Of a DNA stretch of 64,000 nt, positions 42,871-53,231 are shown piece by piece. Origin of the DNA: Amycolatopsis viridis (GTDB lineage: Bacteria; Actinomycetota; Actinomycetes; Mycobacteriales; Pseudonocardiaceae); assembly GCF_011758765.1 (NCBI RefSeq), contig NZ_JAANOU010000001.1:1612001-1676000 (forward strand), given 5' to 3'. The notes below the pieces were generated by a model. That model was not told the origin of the DNA, made no database searches, and was given only the letters and a program-made list of their open reading frames with translations. Both the position numbers and the translations under genes were made by a program. Numbering within the stretch: position 1 is the stretch's first letter; each line of letters begins with the position of its first letter.

Positions 42871-43718
42871 CCACCCTGGGCGTCGACCTCGGCGCGACCC
42901 ACCTCCGGGCTGGGCTGGTGGACCGGGCGGGCCGGCTCAGCGGCGTGACCCGGCAGGCGCTGCCACCCGATCCCACCGCCCGGCTGGACGCGCTCCGGTC
43001 CGTCGTGGCGGCCCACCCCGAGGTGTCCGCGGTGGGCCTGGCGGTCGCCGGTACCGTCCGGGACGGCGTGCTGACCTGGTCGGCGAACCTCGGGCTGTCC
43101 GGTGTGGACTTTGCGGCGGAGCTGGGCCGTCCGGTGACCGTGCTCAACGACGCCCGCGCCGCCGGACTGGCCGAGGCCCGCCTCGGCGCGGGCACCGGTG
43201 CGGCCACGGTCCTGCTGGTGACCGTGGGCACCGGGCTGGGCGGGGCGGTGGTGACCGGCGGGCGGCTGCTCGAGGGCGCCGGGCACGCCGGCGAGGTCGG
43301 TCACCTGGTGCTGGAGGCCGGGGGACCGCCGTGCCGGTGCGGCAACAGCGGGTGCTGGGAACAGCTCGCGGGCGGCGTCGCGCTGAACCGGACCGGCGCC
43401 GCGCTGGGCCCGGCCGGGGACGGAACACCCGGTGCCGCGCGACTCGCCGCCGCTGTCGTGGCCGGACAACCACGCGCGGTGGCCGCGCTGGAGCAGCACG
43501 CCCGGCAGTTCGCCCGCGGGCTGGACAGCCTCTGCGCCGTGCTCGCGCCGCACACCGTCGTGCTCGGCGGCGGCCTCATCGCCCGCTCCGGCCCGATCCG
43601 GGACGCCTACCTCGCCGCCGCGCGTACCCTGCGGTGGCACACCGGGGCGGTGCTCCCGGCGCAGCTCGGCGACGACGCCGGGGTCCTCGGCGCGGCACTG
43701 GCGGCCAATCCTTGCTGA
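42867..43718 (+). CDS. ROK-family sugar kinase
   Basis: 283 residues. Phosphate loop LGVDLGATHLRAGLVD is at the start, catalytic Asp in VTVLNDARAAGLAEA near 92, GTGLGGAVV near 118, EVGHLVLEAGG near 145 and the zinc site CRCGNSGCWEQLAGG (His upstream, three Cys) near 158. Phosphorylates an aldohexose or N-acyl-mannosamine with ATP. Coupled to the MocR regulator; could feed the divergent sugar-phosphate operon, or serve the sialic-acid cluster 2 kb downstream. The stop codon lies inside the next operator. Confidence 0.9.
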   Translation: MTTLGVDLGATHLRAGLVDRAGRLSGVTRQALPPDPTARLDALRSVVAAHPEVSAVGLAVAGTVRDGVLTWSANLGLSGVDFAAELGRPVTVLNDARAAGLAEARLGAGTGAATVLLVTVGTGLGGAVVTGGRLLEGAGHAGEVGHLVLEAGGPPCRCGNSGCWEQLAGGVALNRTGAALGPAGDGTPGAARLAAAVVAGQPRAVAALEQHARQFARGLDSLCAVLAPHTVVLGGGLIARSGPIRDAYLAAARTLRWHTGAVLPAQLGDDAGVLGAALAANPC

Positions 43719-43722
43719 TTGG
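43705..43722. promoter_or_regulatory. Second candidate MocR operator
   Basis: CCAATC, six bases, GATTGG, straddling the ROK stop codon and 38 bases before the alpha-glucosidase start. Near-identical to 41425-41443, suggesting the glucosidase is in the same regulon. Confidence 0.55.
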
Positions 43723-43760
43723 TTCTGGAAACCCCCGCCGCGGCGAGGTTTCCTGGTGCC

Positions 43761-45341
43761 ATGCGCGATCGTCCATGGTGGCAGGACGCCATCGGTTACC
43801 AGGTGTACCTGCCGTCCTTTCAGGACAGCGACGGCGACGGCTGGGGCGATCTGCCCGGTCTGATCAGCCGTCTGGACCACCTCCACGACCTCGGCGTCAC
43901 CTTGCTGTGGATCAGTCCGTTCCACCCCTCGCCGATGCGGGACCACGGGTACGACGTCGCCGACTACCGCGGGGTCGACCCGCGCTACGGCACACTGGAC
44001 GATGTGGACAAGCTGCTGTGCGCCGCGCACGAGCGGGGCATCCGGGTCGTCGCCGACCTCGTGGTGAACCACACCAGCAGCGAGCACCCGTGGTTCCGCA
44101 GCGCGCGCCGGTCCCGCACCGACCCGATGCGGGACCGCTACATCTGGCGCGACCCCGCGCCGGACGGCGGCCCGCCGAACAACTGGCTCTCGCACTTCGG
44201 CGGTCCCGCGTGGACGTTCGACGAGCACACCGGCCAGTACTACCTCCACCTGTTCACGCCGGACCAGCCGGACCTCAACTGGCAGAACCCGGAGGTCGCC
44301 GACGAGGTCGACGACATCCTGCGCTTCTGGTTCGACCGCGGCCTCGACGGCTTCCGCATCGACACCGCGCACTACCTCACCAAGCACCCCGGACTCCCCG
44401 ACAACCCGTGGCTGGCGGCGGAAGACGTGCCGGTGCAGGGCGGGGTGGCGGCCGAGTGGCTGCGGCAGGACCACCGGTACGACATCGAGCAGCCCTCGGC
44501 GATGGACATCCACCGCCGCTGGCGCGCGATCGCCGACTTCTACCACGCGGTGCTGATCGGCGAGGTGTACATCCTCGACCCCGCCCGGCTCGCCACCTAC
44601 GTGCAGGCGGACGGCCTGCACTCCACGTTCTGGTTCGGACTGGTCGAGTCCGGCTGGGCGCCCGAGCGGGTGGCCACCATGCTGCGGGCCGCGGCCGCCG
44701 CCGCGCCCAACCTCGCCTGGGTGCAGAGCAGCCACGACCGCAAGCGCGCCGTCACCCGCTACGGCAGCGCCCGGCGCGCCATCGCGGTGGCCACTCTGCT
44801 GATGGGGCTGCCGGGCATCCCGTTCCTCTACAACGGGGAGGAACTGGGCCTGCCCGACGGGACCGTCCCACCCGGACACGCCCAGGACCCGCTCGCCGCG
44901 GCCGACGGCGGCAGCCAGTCACGCGACGGCGCCCGCACCCCAATGCCCTGGGAGCCGGGGCCGGGCCTGGGCTTCACCACCGCGCCGGCGGCGTGGCTGC
45001 CCTTCGGTGATCGCCGCCCGGGGGACACGGTGGCGGAGCAGCGGGACGACCCGTCCTCGCCGCTGTCGATACACCGCAGGCTGATCGCCGCCCGCGCCCG
45101 CACCGCGTGCGCCCGCACCGCACCGCTGTGGCTCGAGGACAGCGGGGACGTGCTCGGCTACCGCACCGGCCCGATCGTGGTCGCCGCCAACCTGTCCGAG
45201 GCACCGCACCCGTTCGACCCCGGTCCGGGCCGGTGGCGATGCGAGTTCGACACCGACGACCCCGAGGCGGACCGGGTGCCCGCCGAACTGGCGCCCGGCC
45301 AGGCGGTGATGCTGCGGCAGGAGGCGGCGGCTGCGGGGTGA
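43761..45341 (+). CDS. GH13 alpha-glucosidase (oligo-1,6-glucosidase type)
   Basis: 526 residues. Conserved regions: AIGYQVYLPSFQDSDGDGWGDLPGLISRLDHL; VVADLVVNHTSSEHPWF; nucleophile Asp in GLDGFRIDTAHYLTKH near residue 200; acid Glu in VLIGEVYIL near 265; third Asp in VQSSHDRKR (S instead of the usual N). The QPDLNW stretch is the hallmark of the alpha-glucosidase subfamily 23/30-like group. No signal peptide, so it acts on imported oligosaccharides. Releases glucose for the adjacent ROK kinase. Confidence 0.9.
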   Translation: MRDRPWWQDAIGYQVYLPSFQDSDGDGWGDLPGLISRLDHLHDLGVTLLWISPFHPSPMRDHGYDVADYRGVDPRYGTLDDVDKLLCAAHERGIRVVADLVVNHTSSEHPWFRSARRSRTDPMRDRYIWRDPAPDGGPPNNWLSHFGGPAWTFDEHTGQYYLHLFTPDQPDLNWQNPEVADEVDDILRFWFDRGLDGFRIDTAHYLTKHPGLPDNPWLAAEDVPVQGGVAAEWLRQDHRYDIEQPSAMDIHRRWRAIADFYHAVLIGEVYILDPARLATYVQADGLHSTFWFGLVESGWAPERVATMLRAAAAAAPNLAWVQSSHDRKRAVTRYGSARRAIAVATLLMGLPGIPFLYNGEELGLPDGTVPPGHAQDPLAAADGGSQSRDGARTPMPWEPGPGLGFTTAPAAWLPFGDRRPGDTVAEQRDDPSSPLSIHRRLIAARARTACARTAPLWLEDSGDVLGYRTGPIVVAANLSEAPHPFDPGPGRWRCEFDTDDPEADRVPAELAPGQAVMLRQEAAAAG

Positions 45342-45384
45342 TGTGCCGACGCACGTGCGGGTGAGTGCCGCGACGCCGCGCAGC

Positions 45385-45482
45385 GGCGCGCGGAGTGGCC
45401 AACACGGCGCGCGGAGTGGCCAACACGGCGCGCGGAGTGGCCAACACGGCGCGCGGGGTGGTGAACACGGCGCGCGGAGTGG
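45385..45482. repeat. 21-bp tandem repeat, 4.7 copies
   Basis: Three identical copies of a 21-base unit (GGCGCGCGGAGTGGCCAACAC minus one letter per line of reading: starts at 45385, 45406, 45427), a fourth with three changes at 45448, and a partial fifth at 45469-45482. The period is two helical turns. Each unit contains the palindromes GCGCGC and TGGCCA. Lies between the GH13 stop and the sialidase terminator; no gene covers it. Confidence 0.9.
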
Positions 45483-45513
45483 TGGTCCGGCCCCTGCGAG
45501 GGGCCGGACCACC
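45481..45513. terminator. Strong hairpin terminator between GH13 and sialidase genes
   Basis: GGTGGTCCGGCCCCT pairs perfectly with AGGGGCCGGACCACC around a 3-base loop, six bases from the minus-strand sialidase stop. It can serve both convergent genes. Confidence 0.85.
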
Positions 45514-45518
45514 GGGGA

Positions 45519-47378
45519 TCAGAACGGCAGCCGCAGCACGAGCGAGTCCCGCACCGGGGCGTTCGCCGTGCGGATGCTGTCCAGTTCGGACGGTGACAGG
45601 GCGCGGCGGTAGAGCCGGACCTCGTCCAGGTCGCCCGTCAGCCCGAAGGTGCCGTCGAGGCGGCGGCCCAGCCAGAACTGGAACGACACCGTCTGGGTCA
45701 CCGAACCGGCCGCGGCCGGACCGGCGGCCACCTGCGCGCCGTCGACCCACAGCACCAGCTGCCCGCCGGTGCGCTGCAACGCCACGTGGTGCCACTGCTG
45801 ATCCGCGTAGGCACCCGCGGAGCTGATCTGCTTCGTGCCGGAGGGGGTGGTCATCGAGGCGATCAGGCGGTTCGCGGCCGGTTCGCCGCGCAGCCAGATC
45901 TGCGGCGCGGTCGAGCCCATGCCGCCCATCCAGAAGAACACCTGGTTGCTCGTCGACGCGCCGTAGTTCACCCAGCCGGTCCAGGTGAAGTCACCGTCCC
46001 CGACCAGCTGCGAGCTGTCGTAGGGCACGCGGACGAAGTCGTCCACGCCGTCCAGTTCCAGCGCGCTGCCGTAGCGGCCGGGGACCGTCGCCGGGTCGCC
46101 GATCAGGTAGGCGTTGGACCGCTGACCCGACACGTCCCGGGTCGTCGGGCCGGGCGAGTTGCGCCAGCCGAGCACGTCCTCGGCGAAGCGCGCGAAGCGG
46201 ATCTCGTCCCGGGCGTCCACCGGACCGCCCTCGTACATCAGCCCGATCTCGGTCGTGGCCGCGTGCCGGCCGGTGATCTGCACCATGTCCGAGTAGCCGG
46301 ACCAGTCGTCGGTGACCCGGGTGCCCTGCTCGGCGTCCTCCCAGCTCCGGCCGCCGTCGTAGGACGAGCGGATCATCATCCACCGGCGCCGGTCGGTGTC
46401 CGACGGCGAGGCGAACAGGATGCGGTCCGGTCCCGGCCGGTCCAGGCGCAGCAGCGAACCCTGCACCATCGGCGTCACCAGGTCGGGGATCGTCCGGAAC
46501 GGCTGGCTGAACGTCTCCCCGCCATCCCGGCTGATCGCGAAGTCGCGGTTGCCGATGTCGGTGCCGCTCTGCTCGCGGCCACCGGCGTAGACCGACCCGT
46601 CGGCCAGCTCCACGACGCTGATCTCCGACGGCTTCTGCGGGAACGGCCCCTTCGCCTGGAACGGGTAGCTGTCCACCGCGCCGATGTGCCAGGTCTGGCC
46701 GTGGTCGTCGCTGTAGACGAGCGCGCCGTAGTTGACCACCGGGTTGGTGCCCTGCGCGGTCTCCGCGTTCACACCGAACACCAGGCGCCCGCGGTGCGGG
46801 CCCTTGCTGAGCTGGATGCCGTGCACCGGACCCGAGGCGTACCACGCGTCCCACTCCGGCCGGCTCGCCTGCGCGCTGATGTCGACGGGCGCCGACCAAG
46901 TCAGCCCGTCGTCGTCGCTGTACTGCACGTGCGGGGTGCGGGCGCACGGCACCGCGCAGCCCTTGCCGTCCGTGCGGCCGGCGTTGTAGGTGGTGATCAG
47001 GACGATGCGCCCGGTGGTCTGGTCCACGATCGGCACCGGGTTGCCGTGCGTGTCGCCGTCGCCGGGGTTGACGACGCTCAGCGGCGACCAGGTCTTGCCG
47101 CCGTCGGTGGAGCGCTTGAGGACGAGGTCGATGTCACCGGCGTCGCCGCAGTCGTGCACCCGGCCCTCGGCGAAGGCCAGGAGGGTGTCGTGGGTGCTCT
47201 TGACGATGGCGGGGATGCGGAAGCAGGAGTAGCCCTGCTCCTGCTTGGGGTTGAACAGCGCCTGCTGGTCGAACCCGGGTCTGGCGGTGTCGGCGGAGGC
47301 GGGGGTGCCCCCGAGCAGGCCGGCGAGCAGCACCGCTACCACGAGCGGGACCGCGCGCCACGCTGCGGACGATCTCAT
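45519..47378 (-). CDS. Secreted GH33 sialidase with LamG domain
   Basis: 619 residues. Signal peptide (VPLVVAVLLAGLLGGTPASA) is followed by the six-bladed propeller: FRIP motif YSCFRIPAIV near residue 50 and Asp-boxes STDGGKTW, SDDDGLTW, SDDHGQTW, SRDGGETF and SYDGGRSW. A C-terminal concanavalin-like LamG domain starts about residue 440 (ALELDGVDDFVRVPYDSS...FTWTGWVNYG, DGTFGLTGDLDEVRLYRRALS). Releases terminal sialic acid from glycans outside the cell. Last gene of a minus-strand unit with beta-galactosidase, lyase-like enzyme and importer. Confidence 0.93.
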   Translation of the reverse strand: MRSSAAWRAVPLVVAVLLAGLLGGTPASADTARPGFDQQALFNPKQEQGYSCFRIPAIVKSTHDTLLAFAEGRVHDCGDAGDIDLVLKRSTDGGKTWSPLSVVNPGDGDTHGNPVPIVDQTTGRIVLITTYNAGRTDGKGCAVPCARTPHVQYSDDDGLTWSAPVDISAQASRPEWDAWYASGPVHGIQLSKGPHRGRLVFGVNAETAQGTNPVVNYGALVYSDDHGQTWHIGAVDSYPFQAKGPFPQKPSEISVVELADGSVYAGGREQSGTDIGNRDFAISRDGGETFSQPFRTIPDLVTPMVQGSLLRLDRPGPDRILFASPSDTDRRRWMMIRSSYDGGRSWEDAEQGTRVTDDWSGYSDMVQITGRHAATTEIGLMYEGGPVDARDEIRFARFAEDVLGWRNSPGPTTRDVSGQRSNAYLIGDPATVPGRYGSALELDGVDDFVRVPYDSSQLVGDGDFTWTGWVNYGASTSNQVFFWMGGMGSTAPQIWLRGEPAANRLIASMTTPSGTKQISSAGAYADQQWHHVALQRTGGQLVLWVDGAQVAAGPAAAGSVTQTVSFQFWLGRRLDGTFGLTGDLDEVRLYRRALSPSELDSIRTANAPVRDSLVLRLPF

Positions 47379-47393
47379 CTGCCTTCCCTTCGG

Positions 47394-49370
47394 TCAGTGG
47401 ATGCGCAAAACCGCGACCCCGCGCGGCGCCAGCGTGTGCCGGGCCGCGGGCGCCGAGCCGGTGAGCAGGTCGGGTGCCGGTTCCGGCAGGCCGATCTGGA
47501 CCTTTTCGGTGTTGTGGTTCAGCAGGAACAGGAACTCCCGGTCCGGCCCGGCCCGGCGCACGGCCTGCACACCGGCCGGCAGCCCCGGCAGTACCGGTGC
47601 CACGCCCGCCTCGGCGGCGATCCGGTCGACCAGGCGCCGCATCCCGTCCGGATCGGGCCGGGTGCCGAGGTACCAGGCGACCCCGGCGCCGTAGCCGTGC
47701 CGGGTGATCGCGGGCGAACCGGTCAGGTCACCGCCGGTGAACGCGTCGACGACCTCCGCGCCCTCCGCCGACATCGCCTCCGACCACAGGGTGCCGGTGG
47801 CGCCCGAGGTCAGCGGCACGGTCGTGCCCGGGGCGAGCGGCCAGAACTCCTCCACCCGCACGCCGAGCGTCTCGCGCAGCGGAGCCACCGGGTACCCGCC
47901 CAGGTGGGCGCGGTCGCAGGCGTCGACGATGCCGGAGAAGAACGACACCAGCAGGTGCCCGCCGCCCTCGACGTAGCGGCGCAGGCCCTCGGCGACCTCG
48001 TTCTCGAGCAGGTACAGGTTCGGCACCACGACCAGCCGGTACGCCGACAGATCACGGGTCGGCCGCACCACGTCGCAGGTGACACCGGCGTCGAAGAACG
48101 GCGCGTAGTGCGCGAGGTGCGCGTCGAGCTGGGTGACGTCGGCCGAGGGGTGCGCGTCCAGCTCCAGCGCCCACCAGCTGTCCCAGTCGTGCAGGAACGC
48201 CACGTCCGACCGCACGCGTGTGCCGGCCACGTCGGCCAGCGCCGCGAGGTCCTGGCCCAGCGCGCGGGCCTCGGCGAACACCCGGGTGTCCGCACCGGCG
48301 TGCGGCACCATCGCGGAGTGGAACTTCTCCGCGCCGCCGCGGCTCTGCCGCCACTGGAAGAACATCGCCGCGTCCGCGCCGCGTGCCACGGCCTGCAGCA
48401 CGCCCTGGCGCATCACGCCCGGCGGTTTCGCGCCGTTGTGCGTGCGCCAGTTCACCGCGCTGGGCGCGTGCTCCAGCAGCATCCACGGCCGGCCGTCCTT
48501 CAGCGACCGCACCAGGTCGTAGCCGAACGCGGCCTCCACGTGGCCGCGCGGGTCGTAGGGCTCGGGGTAGGAGTCCAGCGACACGACGTCCTCGTGCGGT
48601 TCCCACGCGTGCCAGTCCAGCGCCTTCTGCACCAGGCCGACGAAGTTGGTGGTGAGCGGGACGTGCGGGGTCAGCCGGCGCAGCACCTCCGCCTCGGTGC
48701 GGTAGCAGCCCAGCGACGCGTCGGAGGAGAACCGCTGGTAGTCCAGCTGCTGGGCCGGGTTGCGGAACGACGGCGCGACCCGCGGTGGCTGGATCTCCGC
48801 CCAGTCCGAGTAGCCCTGCGACCAGAACGTGGTGGACCACGCGGCGTTGAGGGCGTCGAGGTTGCCGTAGCGCTCGCGCAGCCAGGACCGGAAGTCGGCG
48901 GCGGAGACGTCGCAGTAGCACGCCCGGATGTGGCAGCCGTACTCGTTGCCGACGTGCCAGATCTTCAGCGCCGGGTGGTCGCCGTACCGGGTGGCGAGCT
49001 GCTCCACCAGGCGGGCCGCGTGCTCCCGGAACACCGGGCTGGACGGGCAGAACTGCTGGCGCGACCCGGCCGACAGCCGGGTGCCGTCCTCGCGGACCGG
49101 CAGCACCTCGGGGTGGCGGTGGGTCAGCCACGGCGGCGGGGACGCGGTCATGGTCGCCAGTGCCACGCCGATGCCGGCGTCGGCGAGCTTGTCCATCACC
49201 GCGTCGACCCAGCCGAAGTCGTACTCGCCCGGCCGCGGCTCCACCTTCGCCCAGGAGAACACGCCCAGCGTCACCAGCGTGACGCCGGCCTCGGTCATCA
49301 GCTTGACGTCTTCGTCCCAGACCTCGGGCGCCCAGTGTTCGGGGTTGTAGTCGGCGCCGTAGGAGATCAC
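47394..49370 (-). CDS. GH42 beta-galactosidase
   Basis: 658 residues. GH42 TIM barrel: YGADYNPEHWAPEVWDEDVKLM at the N-terminus, acid/base Glu in KIWHVGNEYGCH near residue 140, CYCDVSAADFRSWLRERYG, and nucleophile Glu in WMLLEHAPSAVNW near 300. A trimerisation (glutamine-amidotransferase-like) domain follows, then a small beta domain ending LAPRGVAVLRIH. No signal peptide, so it is cytoplasmic and cleaves imported galactosides. GTG overlaps the preceding gene by 4 bases. Confidence 0.93.
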   Translation of the reverse strand: MISYGADYNPEHWAPEVWDEDVKLMTEAGVTLVTLGVFSWAKVEPRPGEYDFGWVDAVMDKLADAGIGVALATMTASPPPWLTHRHPEVLPVREDGTRLSAGSRQQFCPSSPVFREHAARLVEQLATRYGDHPALKIWHVGNEYGCHIRACYCDVSAADFRSWLRERYGNLDALNAAWSTTFWSQGYSDWAEIQPPRVAPSFRNPAQQLDYQRFSSDASLGCYRTEAEVLRRLTPHVPLTTNFVGLVQKALDWHAWEPHEDVVSLDSYPEPYDPRGHVEAAFGYDLVRSLKDGRPWMLLEHAPSAVNWRTHNGAKPPGVMRQGVLQAVARGADAAMFFQWRQSRGGAEKFHSAMVPHAGADTRVFAEARALGQDLAALADVAGTRVRSDVAFLHDWDSWWALELDAHPSADVTQLDAHLAHYAPFFDAGVTCDVVRPTRDLSAYRLVVVPNLYLLENEVAEGLRRYVEGGGHLLVSFFSGIVDACDRAHLGGYPVAPLRETLGVRVEEFWPLAPGTTVPLTSGATGTLWSEAMSAEGAEVVDAFTGGDLTGSPAITRHGYGAGVAWYLGTRPDPDGMRRLVDRIAAEAGVAPVLPGLPAGVQAVRRAGPDREFLFLLNHNTEKVQIGLPEPAPDLLTGSAPAARHTLAPRGVAVLRIH

Positions 49371-50290
49371 AGCAGGCCCGCCTCGGTGAGCGTGCCCTTG
49401 ATCCGGAGCAGTTCCTCGTCGTTGAGCGGGAGCTGCGGGGGCGCCATCACCGGGTTGTCGATGAACCCGCGCATCTTCATCGCCGCCTTGAACGCGCCCA
49501 GCCCGGCCGAGCCGCGCCCCATCCGCTCCGGCGGTGCGGCGCACGTGATGTCGAACAGCCGCAGGAGCCGTTCCTGCTCCCGCCGGGCCGCGGCGAGATC
49601 GCCCGCGCGCACACTGTCCCAGATGGACACGTACCCTCGCGGGTCCACATTGGCCAGTCCGGGCACCGCGCCGTCGGCTCCGATCTGCAGCGCCAGGTCC
49701 ACGACCAGTTCCGATCCGGTGAACACGGCGAACCCGGACAGTCCGCGCTCCTGCCGTCCCAGCAGCAGCGCGCTGAACCCGGCCTCGTCACCGCTGGAGT
49801 CCTTGATGCCGGCGATCACGCCGTCCGCGGCCAGGCGCAGCACCATCTCCCGGTCCAGCTTGGTGTGCACCGCCATCGGGATGTCGTAGGCGAAGATCGG
49901 CAGCGTGGCCTGCGCGTGCAGCAGCCGGAAGTGCTGCTCGATCTCCGCGACGTGCGTGCGCGTGTAGTAGGGCGCGGTGATGACCAGTGCGTCCGCGCCG
50001 GCCTCCTCGGCGACGCGGATGTGCTCGGCCACCCGCAGTGTCGTCATGTCGATGCAGCCGGCCAGCACCGGGACCCGGCCGCCGACGTGCTCCACCGTCG
50101 TCTCGATCACCACCCGGCGCTGCCGGTCCGGCAGGAAGGCCACCTCGCTGGACGAACCGAGCACGAACACCCCGTGCACACCCGCGTCCAGCTGGACGTC
50201 CAGGTGCCGCCGCAGCGAGTCGACGTCGATCGTGAAGTCGTCCCGGAACGGGGTGCACAGCGGCGGGATGATGCCGGTGAATCGAGTCAT
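49367..50290 (-). CDS. N-acetylneuraminate-lyase/DHDPS-family aldolase
   Basis: 307 residues. Schiff-base Lys in GVIAGIKDSSGDEAGF near residue 165, Tyr in VITAPYYTRTHV near 135, and substrate loop VLGSSSEVAFLP near 45 (GTTGE in DHDPS, GSTGE in lyases). Class I aldolase releasing or adding pyruvate. Position between sialidase/galactosidase and an importer points to sialic acid cleavage to N-acetylmannosamine, but the loop is not diagnostic. ATG overlaps the ATPase gene stop by 4 bases. Confidence 0.85.
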   Translation of the reverse strand: MTRFTGIIPPLCTPFRDDFTIDVDSLRRHLDVQLDAGVHGVFVLGSSSEVAFLPDRQRRVVIETTVEHVGGRVPVLAGCIDMTTLRVAEHIRVAEEAGADALVITAPYYTRTHVAEIEQHFRLLHAQATLPIFAYDIPMAVHTKLDREMVLRLAADGVIAGIKDSSGDEAGFSALLLGRQERGLSGFAVFTGSELVVDLALQIGADGAVPGLANVDPRGYVSIWDSVRAGDLAAARREQERLLRLFDITCAAPPERMGRGSAGLGAFKAAMKMRGFIDNPVMAPPQLPLNDEELLRIKGTLTEAGLL

Positions 50291-51251
50291 CGAACACTCA
50301 CTTCGAGTTCTGGGTGGATGCAGTGGTAGGTGTGCCCGGCGCCGGCCTCCGACGCCGGTGGCACCGCCTCGGCGCACTCGTCCGTCGCTTTCGGACACCG
50401 GGTGCGGAACGGACAGCCGCTGGGTGGGTTGACCGCGGACGGCACCGGCCCGGTCAGCACTATCGGTTCGATCGGGTTGAGCAGGCTCGGCGTCGCCGAG
50501 AACAACGCCCGCGTGTACGGGTGCCGCGCCTCGCCCGGGATGGCCGCCGCCGGTGCGTCCTCGACGATGCGGCCGAGGTACATCGTGACGATGCGGTCGC
50601 TCATCTTCCGCACGGTCTGGATGTCGTGCGAGACGAAGATCATCCCCAGGTTCAGCCGCTCGCGCAGGTCGAGCAGCAGGTTGAGGATCTGGGCACGCAC
50701 CGAGACGTCCAGCGCGGAGGTCGGTTCGTCGGCGACCAGCAGGGACGGCTCCAGCGCCAGCGCCCGCGCGATCGCCACCCGCTGCCGCTGCCCGCCGGAG
50801 AGCTGGCCGGGTACCGCGTCGGCGACGCTGGCCGGCAGGCCGACCAGTTCCATCAGCTCGCGCACCCGTTCGGCGCGCTCGGCCGGCGTGCCGACCTGGT
50901 GCACGTCCAGCGGATCACGCACGATGCGGGCGATGGACATGCGCCGGTTCAGCGCGGTGGACGGGTCCTGGAAGATCATCCCGATGTCGCGGCCGAAGTC
51001 GCGCCGCACGGAACTGCGCTCCCACAACGGTTTCCCGCGGAACCGCACGACACCACGGGTGGGCTTCTGCAGTCCGACCACGACCTTCGCCAGCGTCGTC
51101 TTGCCGCAGCCGGACTCGCCGACCACGCCGATCGTCTCGCCGGGGCGGACGGTCAGCGACGCGTCGGTCAGCGCGTGCACGGAGTCGCGCCCGAGCAGTC
51201 CGGACGACCGGATCTTGTGCACGACGTGCACGCCGTCGAGTTCCAGCAGGC

Positions 51252-51255
<4 letters not shown>
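50287..51255 (-). CDS. ABC importer ATPase, OppF type
   Basis: 322 residues. Walker A GESGCGKTTLAK near residue 50, signature [15 protein letters not shown] near 152, Walker B LLVADEPTSALDVS near 170, and C-terminal oligopeptide-family extension CPFRTRCPKATDECAE with the cysteine motif. Energises uptake through the neighbouring permeases in the peptide/nickel/sugar (Opp) importer family. Coupled by ATGA to the fusion gene upstream. Confidence 0.92.

Positions 51256-53227
<1,972 letters not shown>

Positions 53228-53231
<4 letters not shown>

Noticed and set aside
37135-43718. Kanosamine/AHBA (aminoshikimate) biosynthesis genes
   Set aside because: A ROK kinase and an AroE-like enzyme recall the rifamycin RifN/RifI pair, but AHBA synthase, aminoDAHP synthase and the other rif-type genes are absent, and 6PGDH and epoxide hydrolase do not belong.
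41883-44879. A minus-strand open frame of about 1,000 codons
   Set aside because: Antisense to MocR, ROK and GH13 genes, with no domain of its own.
45385-45482. CRISPR array
   Set aside because: Units are contiguous without spacers and no cas genes are near, so it is a simple tandem repeat.
45786-49889. A plus-strand open frame of more than 1,300 codons
   Set aside because: It is antisense to the sialidase, GH42 and lyase genes, which have clear domains and catalytic motifs. Long antisense frames are expected at this GC content.
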